DNA of 64,000 nucleotides from the NCBI GenBank assembly GCA_903822185.1, contig CAIJOA010000011.1, positions 1 through 64,000 on the forward strand, given 5' to 3'. Positions 55,446-63,542 of this stretch are shown here, piece by piece (the stretch's first letter is position 1; the number at the start of each line of letters is the position of its first letter). Position numbers and translations under genes: made by a program. The stretch comes from an uncultured Rhodospirillales bacterium. GTDB taxonomy: Bacteria; Pseudomonadota; Alphaproteobacteria; ATCC43930; CGMCC-115725. The notes beneath the pieces were generated by a model. The model was given only the letters and a program-made list of their open reading frames with translations, did no database searches and was not told where the DNA came from.

Positions 55446-55646
55446 ATGAACCTTGATCGCGAACGACCCCTGGACGATGACGATACGGCCGGCGACGAAA
55501 TCGAAGCGTCGCCCTATCTCGCTTTGGATCGGCTGCTGCGTTATGCGCGGCACGAGTCCATCCTTCAACACCGCGAAAAAGCAGCCACGCTTATTGAAGC
55601 GGCGATCATTTCGTTGCCCGATACCGGAACAGCGCTGAAACAATAA
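55446..55646 (+). CDS. small hypothetical protein
   Basis: A 66-residue acidic protein starting MNLDRERPLDDDDTAGDEI, then a helix-rich part (ALDRLLRYARHESILQHREKA). GGGAGGGAG lies 5-14 bases before the ATG, a good ribosome site that supports a real gene. No known domain. It stands between the LysR remnant and the isochorismatase-like gene. Confidence 0.55.
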   Translation: MNLDRERPLDDDDTAGDEIEASPYLALDRLLRYARHESILQHREKAATLIEAAIISLPDTGTALKQ

Positions 55647-55820
55647 ACATCAACGCGGCGCCCGGGGGGAACCGCGCAGACAGCTATCTCTCTGGCGCTC
55701 GTCTTCTGGCATCGGCTTGGCGCAGCCGACCTCGCAGTCTTGTGCGAGCAGCCGGGACTCGCCTGAAACCTTAAGCGCCGTCACACACTTCGCGGCGCCG
55801 GAAATCGCCAGGAGACGAAC

Positions 55821-56480
55821 ATGGCCACCATCGGACCCGAGATCGACAAATCGGCATTGATCGTCGTCGATATGCAGAATGATTTCGTCCATCCGGACGG
55901 CGGCTTCGCCCATCGCGCCCGTGAAAACCCCGAAGCGAAGATCGACTTCCCTTTCATCGCCGGAACGGTGCCGCAGGTCGCCCAGTTGATCGCCGCCTTC
56001 CGCAAGGCGGGCCGGCCGGTGGTCTATATCGCTCACGTCCTGAAGCCCGATTATTCCGACGCGCAATTCCCCTATTGGCGGGCGACGCGCGGCTCGCTCA
56101 GCGACAACCGCACCTTCATCACCGAAGGAAGCTGGGGCGCGCAGATCATCGATGATCTGAAACCGCAGGACGGCGAGCATGTGGTGATCAAGAAAGGCTT
56201 CGGCGGCTTTTCAAACACGCCACTGGACACCATCTTGCGTAATCTCGGTGTGACTACCTGCGTCGTGTCCGGCGTTACCACCTGCGTTTGCGTCTCCACC
56301 ACCGTGCGTGGCGGCGTCGAGCATAATTATCGTATGATCCTCGTCAGCGATGCCGTCGCCGAGGTTCATCGCGATACCCACGAGGCCGAACTCAAGACCA
56401 TGCAGCGGGTTTTTGCCGAGGTGAAATCGACGGCGGAGGTCGTGGCGATGTTAAATATGCACCTCGCAAATCCGACCTGA
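55821..56480 (+). CDS. isochorismatase-like cysteine hydrolase
   Basis: A 219-residue hydrolase with the full catalytic triad of the family: Asp17 in IVVDMQNDFVH, Lys in VVIKKGFGGF, and Cys157 in TTCVCVSTTVRGG. Relatives hydrolyse amides, carbamates (biuret, peroxyureidoacrylate) or isochorismate; the substrate is not clear from sequence. AGGAGACGAAC precedes the ATG. It is a probable single gene. Confidence 0.9.
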   Translation: MATIGPEIDKSALIVVDMQNDFVHPDGGFAHRARENPEAKIDFPFIAGTVPQVAQLIAAFRKAGRPVVYIAHVLKPDYSDAQFPYWRATRGSLSDNRTFITEGSWGAQIIDDLKPQDGEHVVIKKGFGGFSNTPLDTILRNLGVTTCVVSGVTTCVCVSTTVRGGVEHNYRMILVSDAVAEVHRDTHEAELKTMQRVFAEVKSTAEVVAMLNMHLANPT

Positions 56481-56598
56481 ACTTTGACACGTATTTTCAA
56501 CGTCGTGTGGTTTTGAGGTCTGCCAAAACGGACCTCTGTGCTATCAATTCTAGAATGATAATTCGACGCTCGCACCTTCAGCGATTAGTCCGAGGAAA

Positions 56599-58554
56599 AT
56601 GATGTTCGGGGCAATCAGCCAATTCTTTTCATCCGCGGGGGCATTGCCCTTAGGCGCGTGCCTGACCTGGGCGCCGGGGTTATTGGAACTTCATGCCGGG
56701 GCTGACGCCCTGATCGCCTTGTCGCTTTATTCGATCCCCGCCGCCTTGATCTATTTCGCGCACAAACGACGCGACTTCGCCGGCATGTGGCTGCTCGGCC
56801 TGTTTATCCTTTTCCTCATCGCCTGCGCCACGACTCATGTCTTGGGCATTTGGACGCTGTGGTATCCGGCCTATGGCATGGACGGCATGGTCAATGTTCT
56901 GACCGCCGCCTTGTCGGTACCGACCGCGATTGCGTTCTGGGCCGTCATGCCGCGCGTCCTGACCATCCGCGGTCTCGGCCGCCTTCAAGACGAAAACGAA
57001 GCCCTCGAACGCCGCATCCAGGAACGAACCAACGAACTGAACCGGCTCAACGCTCAGCTTCAAAACGAAATTAAAGAGCGCAATGCCTTGGTCGAGCAGT
57101 TATTGGACGCTCATACGACGCTGAGCGCGATCATCGACGCCTCACCGCAAGCGATCGTGACGCTCGGCCTCGACCGCAAGGTCTCGAGCTGGAATGCCGC
57201 TGCCGAAAGCATCTTCGGCTATCCGGCAAGCGAGATGCTCGGCATCGATTCCGTGCCGAAGATCGCCGCCGGTTACGAATCCGAATCACGCGCCATGATG
57301 GAACCGATCTTCGCCGGCAAGGTCGTTCCGCGCGTCGAAGCGCGGCGGCGGCGCAAGGATGGCGAGGAGATTTATCTCCGCCATTCCCTCGCCCCGTTCC
57401 GCGACCCCAACGGCGCCGTGACCGGCATCGTCGTCATCAGCGAGGACATCACCCGCTACAAACATGCGCAGGTCGCCTTGGTCGAACGCGAGGCACGCAT
57501 GCGCTCGATCCTCGAAACCGTGCCCGACGCAATCATCGTGATCGACAGTAACGGCGTCATCGAATCCTTCAGCCCAGCCGCCGAACGACTGTTCGGTTGG
57601 AAAGAAGCCGAAGTCGCCGGCGAGAATGTCAAAATGATGATGCCGTCGCCCTATCAGGAAAGCCATGACGGGTATCTATCGCGCTATGCCGAAGGCCGAA
57701 TCGCGCTGGGCCGCCGCAAAGACGGCAGCACCTTCCCGATCGAGCTTGCTGTTGGTGAAGTGCTGCTGCAAGGGTCGCCGCGTTTCACCGGGTTCGTTCG
57801 CGACATCACCGAACGCCAGACGACCGAAAAGCGCCTGCAGGATCTGCAGTCCGAACTGATGCATGTTTCGCGCCTCAACGCGATGGGCCAGATGGGCGCG
57901 GCGCTGGCGCACGAACTCAATCAGCCGTTGGCCGCGATCACCAACTATCTTCAGGCCAGCCAGAATATGATCGCGCGGCAGCTCGGCACGGTGCCGCCGC
58001 GCATCACCGAGGCGATGGACAAGGCGCTCGGTCAGGTCATGCGAGCCGGCGATATCATCCGCCGCCTGCGTGAATTCGTGACCGTCGGCAAGACCGATCG
58101 CCACCCCGAGCCGATCAATAAAATTGTCGAGGAAGCAAGCGCCCTCGCCCTTATCGGCGCGAAGAGCGGCAACGTCACGATACAGATGGAACTCGACCCG
58201 GCGTTACCGCCGGTGCGAATGGACAAAATCCAAATTCAGCAGGTGGTGGTCAATCTCGTCCGCAATGCCGTCGAGGCAATGAGCGACGTCGCCCGCCGCG
58301 ATCTGACCATCCGAACCGCGCTGGATGCGTCAGGAAATATATTGGTGACGGTCAGGGATACGGGCCCTGGCCTCAGCGAGGCCGTCGCCAGCCGGTTGTT
58401 CCAGCCTTTTGTCACCAGCAAATCCAGCGGGATGGGCGTCGGGCTATCGATCTGCAGTTCGATCGTCGAGGCCCATGGCGGGACAATCTGGGGCCGGACC
58501 AACACCGATGTCGGCACGACCTTTGGTTTCACTCTGCCGTTCGCCGGAAACTAG
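56599..58554 (+). CDS. PAS sensor histidine kinase with ethylene-receptor-like membrane domain (FixL-like)
   Basis: A 651-residue kinase. Three N-terminal helices (about 33-120) contain ADALIALSLYSIP and LIACATTHVLGIW, matching the ethylene/Cu(I)-binding domain of ETR1-type receptors; Asp36, Pro47, Cys76 and His80 align with plant Asp25, Pro36, Cys65 and His69. A coiled coil leads to PAS-1 (about 165-285) and PAS-2 (about 292-415). PAS-2 has SHDGYLSRY with His356, the FixL haem-ligand position, but the FG-loop Arg (Arg220 of Bradyrhizobium FixL) and several residues are missing. HisKA carries LAHELNQPL (His438); HATPase has NAVEAM, DTGPGLS and GMGVGLS. Known FixL kinases sense O2; ligand binding here is inferred. 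No paired regulator is adjacent. Confidence 0.9.
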   Translation: MMFGAISQFFSSAGALPLGACLTWAPGLLELHAGADALIALSLYSIPAALIYFAHKRRDFAGMWLLGLFILFLIACATTHVLGIWTLWYPAYGMDGMVNVLTAALSVPTAIAFWAVMPRVLTIRGLGRLQDENEALERRIQERTNELNRLNAQLQNEIKERNALVEQLLDAHTTLSAIIDASPQAIVTLGLDRKVSSWNAAAESIFGYPASEMLGIDSVPKIAAGYESESRAMMEPIFAGKVVPRVEARRRRKDGEEIYLRHSLAPFRDPNGAVTGIVVISEDITRYKHAQVALVEREARMRSILETVPDAIIVIDSNGVIESFSPAAERLFGWKEAEVAGENVKMMMPSPYQESHDGYLSRYAEGRIALGRRKDGSTFPIELAVGEVLLQGSPRFTGFVRDITERQTTEKRLQDLQSELMHVSRLNAMGQMGAALAHELNQPLAAITNYLQASQNMIARQLGTVPPRITEAMDKALGQVMRAGDIIRRLREFVTVGKTDRHPEPINKIVEEASALALIGAKSGNVTIQMELDPALPPVRMDKIQIQQVVVNLVRNAVEAMSDVARRDLTIRTALDASGNILVTVRDTGPGLSEAVASRLFQPFVTSKSSGMGVGLSICSSIVEAHGGTIWGRTNTDVGTTFGFTLPFAGN

Positions 58555-58556
58555 CC

Positions 58557-59153
58557 TTAGCGGCGAGGCGGCAGAAGCGGCGGCTGATCCGCATCGAGCT
58601 GCATGTCGAACGCGGTCAACATTGCCGCCGTCGCCGCATAGTTCCCCATCAGCGCGACAAGATCGACCAACATACGCTCGCCGAATTGCGCCAGCGCCCG
58701 AGCATAAGTGCCCGGCGTAACCTTGCGCGCCTCCAATGTCTCGCGGCCGAATTCGATGACCACCGCGTCGGCTTCTTCGAGTCCTGTCACTGGCTTGCCA
58801 TGCTTGACCACATCAATTGCCGCCGCCGGCACACCTTCCTTCAGCGCTGCGGGTTCGTGCGCCGCCCATTCGAACTGGCTATCGCAAGCACGCGCCGTTA
58901 CCAGAATGGCAAGTTCCCTCACCCGGCCGCTGAACCCAGCCTCGAAACGCAAATAGCGATTGAGCGGGCCCGCCAGCTCGCCGTATCTCGGGCTATGCAG
59001 TTGGATGCCGCCGGGGCCGCGAAGACCCCGGATCGTCCCGCCTTTCGGATCGACGGCCCGGTCGAAGATTCGTTGACCTACCTCATCCAACGCCTCGCGC
59101 CGCGGTAAAGGCAGACGACAACCGGACTGGGGATCAATATCGTTGGGGATCAT
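58557..59153 (-). CDS. carboxymuconolactone decarboxylase / AhpD-like family protein
   Basis: A 198-residue protein. The core (RVRELAILVTARACDSQFEWAAHEPAAL) has the CMD family pattern; the single Cys followed by Glu and His (C-x4-E-x3-H) replaces the CxxC of AhpD, as in the carboxymuconolactone decarboxylase-like branch. Function probably involves a small lactone or a redox role, not resolved. It is convergent with the sensor kinase, its stop three bases from the kinase stop. Confidence 0.82.
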   Translation of the reverse strand: MIPNDIDPQSGCRLPLPRREALDEVGQRIFDRAVDPKGGTIRGLRGPGGIQLHSPRYGELAGPLNRYLRFEAGFSGRVRELAILVTARACDSQFEWAAHEPAALKEGVPAAAIDVVKHGKPVTGLEEADAVVIEFGRETLEARKVTPGTYARALAQFGERMLVDLVALMGNYAATAAMLTAFDMQLDADQPPLLPPRR

Positions 59154-59365
59154 GCGCTTTCTCCTAACGGCTGGTTACGCACCAGGATAACCCGGTATCC
59201 GACGGCAACAATCCACCGTCTTCGGCACGGGTGTTAAGACGGCTCTACATCCGGAGATTGCAGAGCGGTAGGTCCCTGCACTGCGCTCCGTAAAATTTGC
59301 CGAAAGCGGCATTTCACCTCTCCGTTGTAAGTCTTTCTGAACGATTTTTAGCTCTTGTATGCAGT

Positions 59366-60700
59366 ATGACGTCGTCGCCTCCTCGTACCGCAGAAAGCGG
59401 GTCCGGAGCTCGTCCGGATACATCAGAACTGAACGAGATCGTTCTCGCTCACCAAGCGTTCCTCGCGGGCAAGCCCGACGGGCGGCGTGCGGCTTTTATT
59501 GAGCTCGATCTGTCGGGGCAGGATTTTAGCCGCGTCGATCTTTCCCAAGCCGATTTCACCGGCTGCAAGCTTCACCGCACCATTTTCGAGAACGCGCGCC
59601 TGCGCATGGCGTGCTTCTTCACCGCCGATCTGACGCTGGCGAATCTGAACGGCGCCAATCTTTCCGTCGCCGATCTGCGCGGTGCGTTCTTCCGCGGCGC
59701 CCAGCTCAACCACACGATTCTGACCAACGCCAATATGAGCGAGGCGGTGTTACCCGCGCACAAAGGCAGCGGTTCGATGGGCGCGCGCCGTCGCCGCACC
59801 GACCTCAGCGCGGTCGTGGCGCATGGCGCGGATCTTTCCGGCGCTCAGTTGGGCAGCAGCATCGTGCTGCGCGCCGACTTCACCGACGCAGCCCTGCGCG
59901 GCGCCAATCTCGAAGGCGCCGACGTCCGTAACTGCAACATGACCGGCGCGATCCTCGAAAACGCCAACTTGACCGACGCGAATTTCAGCGGCGCCAATCT
60001 GCAAGGCGCGGTCCTGACCGGCGCCAAAGCCAGCGGCACCGATTTCAAAGACGCGATCATCAACGGCGCTGTGTTCGATCGCGGCGTGCTCAACGCGTCG
60101 CAAATCGCCTCGGCGATTAAGCCGACCTTCCTGGTCTGGACCGATGCCGAACTGGCCGCCGCCCTTGCGGGTCATCTCGCTTGGGTCGAAAGCGAAGGCA
60201 AAAGCGGCAAACGCGCCGTCCTCAGCGCGGTCGATCTCAGCGGCCGCAAGATGGCCGAAGCAAAGCTCGCCTACGCCGTTCTTGCCAACGGCAAGCTGCC
60301 CGGCGTCGATCTGACCAACGCCAAGCTGGCGATGACCGATTTGTCGATCACCGATCTGCGCGATGCCAAGATGGCGAACGCGGATCTACGCGGCGCGCGT
60401 CTCGTCCGCGCCCATTTGCCCGACGCCGACCTGACCGGTGCGAATCTCAGCCCCCTAAAGGTCGTTGGCCGCGGCGGACGCGACATCCCTGCCAATCTCG
60501 AACGCGCCAAGATGATGCGCGCGAAACTCACCGGCGCCAATCTGCAGAACGCCATTCTGCTCGGCGCCGATTTGTCGGGCGCCGATCTCAGCAATGCCGA
60601 TTTGCGCGGTGCGAACCTGACGGACGTCAATCTTCAGGACGCCATCACCGACGGCACCTTGTTTGATGTGCCGCCGCCACAACTCGCAGCGGCCAGCTAA
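59366..60700 (+). CDS. pentapeptide-repeat protein
   Basis: About 444 residues with long runs of A(D/N)LxxA-type pentapeptides in two blocks (roughly 55-235 and 275-440) separated by a non-repeat segment containing FLVWTDAELAAALAGHLAWVESEG. Pentapeptide blocks form right-handed quadrilateral beta-helices; some mimic DNA (gyrase inhibitors) or serve as binding scaffolds. No membrane helices. ATG 59366 is chosen; an earlier in-frame TTG at 59297 lacks support. It is a single plus-strand gene ending before the CheY gene, which is convergent. Confidence 0.88.
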   Translation: MTSSPPRTAESGSGARPDTSELNEIVLAHQAFLAGKPDGRRAAFIELDLSGQDFSRVDLSQADFTGCKLHRTIFENARLRMACFFTADLTLANLNGANLSVADLRGAFFRGAQLNHTILTNANMSEAVLPAHKGSGSMGARRRRTDLSAVVAHGADLSGAQLGSSIVLRADFTDAALRGANLEGADVRNCNMTGAILENANLTDANFSGANLQGAVLTGAKASGTDFKDAIINGAVFDRGVLNASQIASAIKPTFLVWTDAELAAALAGHLAWVESEGKSGKRAVLSAVDLSGRKMAEAKLAYAVLANGKLPGVDLTNAKLAMTDLSITDLRDAKMANADLRGARLVRAHLPDADLTGANLSPLKVVGRGGRDIPANLERAKMMRAKLTGANLQNAILLGADLSGADLSNADLRGANLTDVNLQDAITDGTLFDVPPPQLAAAS

Positions 60701-60777
60701 AACGCAAAACGCCGCGGCAATGCCACGGCGTATCACATCATTCCATCGGAATTAAAAACGACGCAGGTGAAACCGCG

Positions 60778-61176
60778 TCAGCCGACGCGCATTGGCGCTT
60801 TGGTCAGCCAGCGATCGACACGCGCGAGCAACGATTTCGCATCGAACGGCTTCGTCAGGAAATCGTTGCCGCCGACTTTGATGCCTTCCTTGACGTCTTC
60901 GATCGTCTTACGTGCCGTGCAGAAGATGATCGGCACAGTCTTCCCCGTCGGGAGCATCCGAATCTGGCGGCAGGTTTCGTAGCCGTCCAATTCCGGCATC
61001 TGAATATCGAGCAGGACGAGATCGGGAAGCACTTCGGGAATCAGTTCGACACAGCGTCGGCCGCTGCGCGCGACGATGCAGCGATGGCCGGCCGAGCGGA
61101 TCACCGCGTTGAGAATCTCGATCATCTCCGACGCGTCATCCACAATCATGATCGTTTTGGATTTAAGTTCGATCAT
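60778..61176 (-). CDS. single-domain CheY-like response regulator
   Basis: A 132-residue receiver domain with no output module. The acidic pocket is Asp13/Asp14 (IMIVDDASEM), the phospho-acceptor is Asp57 (LLDIQMPELDG), and Thr87 and Lys109 (CTARK, LTKPF) complete the switch. GGAAA lies upstream of ATG 61176. It is 36 bases downstream of, and co-oriented with, an uncharacterised gene, and the nearest histidine kinase is 2 kb away. It probably acts by protein contact with a partner. Confidence 0.92.
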   Translation of the reverse strand: MIELKSKTIMIVDDASEMIEILNAVIRSAGHRCIVARSGRRCVELIPEVLPDLVLLDIQMPELDGYETCRQIRMLPTGKTVPIIFCTARKTIEDVKEGIKVGGNDFLTKPFDAKSLLARVDRWLTKAPMRVG

Positions 61177-61212
61177 TAGCGCGTTTCCACAATGTTCTGC
61201 ACGCATCGCCCC

Positions 61213-62268
61213 TTACGAGGCAATGCGCATTTTCCCGTCGCCGCGCGAGGCGAGAATTTCGTCGAATACGCGCAGCGCCTGATGCAACGCTTCGAGATTG
61301 AGGTGCCGGCGGTGGTGCCGTGCCGTGATGCGATCCCAGCACAGCAACGTATGGTCGAGCTTGCCGACCGCGTCGCCGAGACGCCAAAATGTGTCGCGAC
61401 AGTTGCGCAAGAAACCCAGGAACGCCCCGGTTTCTTTATGCTTGAACATCTTCTGATAGGCGGTTTCGAATTCGGCCAAATCCTTATCGACCGCAAGCCA
61501 CTGAGTGCGAAGTTCGGATTTGACACCGTTGAACATGCTTTCGAGCGGGCCGCGCGCGGCGGGCTGCAACAGCGCGATCGTGCCTTCAGCGTCCTTCAGC
61601 CAAGTCGCCATCGCGATTAGCTTCGGCCGCAACGAGTTGTAGAGACATGAATAGAAGGTGATGACTTTCCAGGCATAGAAAATTTCCATCGCCTTGTCTT
61701 CCGGAAGACGCAGCGCGATGATCAGCGGCGCGAGAGCGCGCTCGTCTTTGCATTCCCACAGTTTTTCGACAAGCTGCATCGTCTTGCCATGCGACGAAGT
61801 TTCCTCGGGGAAAGCGGATTTGATCAGCGGCACAAAACGTTCGCGGATAAAATCCTCGATCTTGAACCATTCTTCTTCGCTGATTTCGAGATAAGCGGGA
61901 TTTACTTCGATCCGCTCCGATTGCAGTGCATCTCTCAACAAGAACGGATCGAGCGTCGGCAGGGTATCGAGCGCGCGCAGGAGACGCACGTCCTGATCGA
62001 ACATCGCCTTGTCGCCACGGCGATCGAGACCGCATTTATCGGCGAGCGCCGCTTCGAGTTCCTTGTCGTGCAGGAAGATCGTATTGCCGCCGGCGTAGGC
62101 GTTATGTTCGTTGAAAGGGAAGAACAGCTTGGTGCCGACGGCTGGTGCAAATTCGGAACGACGCGCTTCAGCGGCGACGCTATGCTTGATGATAATGACG
62201 TTGTTCAGTCGGGCGTTCTGAAAGAACAAATGATCTTTGGGCGCATCCGGATCGTCTTTCAGCCGCAA
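61213..62268 (-). CDS. uncharacterised protein paired with the CheY-like regulator
   Basis: A 351-residue mostly helical soluble protein that I cannot place in a known family. It has HLFFQNARLNNVIIIKHSV near the start, FNEHNAYAGGNTIFLHDKEL, and a C-terminal AVGKLDHTLLCWDRI. The only available in-frame start is TTG 62268. Coding character continues upstream (NGIT, then FDCNG) to a TAG at 62299-62301 and beyond it (KENLLRPTVDGG) to TTG 62340. This suggests a longer original protein interrupted by an amber codon. It is upstream of and co-directional with the cheY-like gene. Function unknown. The flanking space 62341-62589 shows no gene. Confidence 0.7.
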   Translation of the reverse strand: MRLKDDPDAPKDHLFFQNARLNNVIIIKHSVAAEARRSEFAPAVGTKLFFPFNEHNAYAGGNTIFLHDKELEAALADKCGLDRRGDKAMFDQDVRLLRALDTLPTLDPFLLRDALQSERIEVNPAYLEISEEEWFKIEDFIRERFVPLIKSAFPEETSSHGKTMQLVEKLWECKDERALAPLIIALRLPEDKAMEIFYAWKVITFYSCLYNSLRPKLIAMATWLKDAEGTIALLQPAARGPLESMFNGVKSELRTQWLAVDKDLAEFETAYQKMFKHKETGAFLGFLRNCRDTFWRLGDAVGKLDHTLLCWDRITARHHRRHLNLEALHQALRVFDEILASRGDGKMRIAS

Positions 62269-62589
62269 CGTGATACCGTTGCAGTCGAAAACGCGGGACT
62301 ACCCACCATCGACAGTCGGACGGAGAAGATTCTCTTTCAAAGCGATTCACTCGTTCAGCTTCGTGCTAACGACGATGCCACGATCAACCCGAAATGAAGT
62401 CACGGATTTTCGCGGGACACCGCCATATTTCTGAACGCAAGTATCACGTCGTAGTGATGACAAACTTCTTAAGAAAAGCGCGCTTTCGGGTAATGCATGG
62501 AAGTTATGCGCATCTTACAGGGAAGTTCCCCGAAGACGGGTCCATCTCTTAACAAGACGTGAATGGTTAACTTCTTTAAAGAGTCTTGA

Positions 62590-63003
62590 TCAGCTCGTCG
62601 TGATCGCCGCTAAAGCAGCCTTGGCCACGATGACATCTTCTTCGAGTTGGGCGCCGCCTGCCGCGACACCGCCGATGACCTGTCCGTCCACTATGATCGG
62701 GAAGCCCCCCGGCACGTTGGTGAAATCACCGTCCATACGGATCTGCATGCTCAGCACGTTCTCTTCGGGCGCATATCCCGTCGGCAGACGCTGTGAGGCG
62801 GAAGTGATCGCTTTCTTCGTAGTCGTTCGGCCCGAAAAGAACCGCGCACCGTCCATCATGATGAAAGCCAAGGTCTGGCCGCTGGCATCGACGACGCAGA
62901 GGCTGATCTTCACCCCGATCTCATTTGCCTTGGCGAGCCCGGCTGCCAACATCTTCATGCTCGCTTCGTGGGTGATACGGTGTGTCGCGGCAAAATCCGG
63001 CAT
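62590..63003 (-). CDS. GlcG/HbpS family protein (DUF336)
   Basis: A 137-residue protein with the typical start THRITHEASMKMLAAGLAKA, the CVVDASGQTLAF strand, RMDGARFFSGRTTTKKA-like segment and C-terminal FPIIVDGQVIGGVAAGGA, matching the heme/cobalamin-binding HbpS-like GlcG family. Several members bind haem or tetrapyrroles and associate with degradative enzymes; the role here is unknown. It is a single gene. Confidence 0.9.
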   Translation of the reverse strand: MPDFAATHRITHEASMKMLAAGLAKANEIGVKISLCVVDASGQTLAFIMMDGARFFSGRTTTKKAITSASQRLPTGYAPEENVLSMQIRMDGDFTNVPGGFPIIVDGQVIGGVAAGGAQLEEDVIVAKAALAAITTS

Positions 63004-63074
63004 GACAGGCTCCCTAATCTGTTGCCCGTCATGCTAGCAGCTTCCGCCGGTTGTTAAACCGGCGCACAACCGTT

Positions 63075-63203
63075 TTACGGCGACGTGTAGCCTCGAGTCT
63101 GGTTCGTTGGCTTATAATCCGTTTGAGCCGGTCCCAACGTTTGACCGACGCACGCGGTCAAAAGCAAGACGACGCTCAGCCAAATGACAGGGCTGCCGGT
63201 CAT
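63075..63203 (-). CDS. small lipoprotein
   Basis: A 42-residue protein [18 protein letters not shown] followed by [14 protein letters not shown]. The lipobox LLTAC near residues 14-18 predicts signal peptidase II cleavage and lipidation. The ATG overlaps the TGA of the DUF1328 gene (ATGA), so translation is coupled. Too short for a database-supported family; inferred from its signal and context. Confidence 0.6.
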   Translation of the reverse strand: MTGSPVIWLSVVLLLTACVGQTLGPAQTDYKPTNQTRGYTSP

Positions 63204-63376
63204 TGCCGTAATGCCCGGCCGGCCATCAGGCCCATGACCAAGAAGATCAGCGTAATCACCAGGAACACGACGAAGAGAATCTTTGCGATGCCGGCCGCTG
63301 CGATTGACAGACCGGTGAAGCCCAACAGTGCGGCGATGATCGAAATCAGGAAAAAAGCCAATGCCCAACGGAGCAT
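63200..63376 (-). CDS. DUF1328 small membrane protein
   Basis: A 58-residue protein [20 protein letters not shown] followed by [25 protein letters not shown], with two transmembrane helices, exactly the DUF1328 (YtjA-like) pattern. Members are stress-linked and of unknown function. GAGGAG precedes ATG 63376. It forms an overlapping pair with the lipoprotein gene. Confidence 0.9.
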   Translation of the reverse strand: MLRWALAFFLISIIAALLGFTGLSIAAAGIAKILFVVFLVITLIFLVMGLMAGRALRQ

Positions 63377-63542
63377 GATATCGACTCCTCTAAGGTGAAA
63401 TTTCTTACCGTTGAAACGCCGCCCCCGTCGGAAATATCCCTCTCCTACTTGGCAGAGCGAAAACATCACAGGATTTCCACGGTTCCGTACCTGGCTTGCC
63501 ACGATCTCGCTCCCGATCCAGGCGCGTGCTAGCGTTCGGGGT

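Noticed and set aside
55097-55447. intact 116-residue protein on the minus strand
   Set aside because: Only the last 50 residues resemble anything (LysR) and they lack the HTH; called as a remnant instead.
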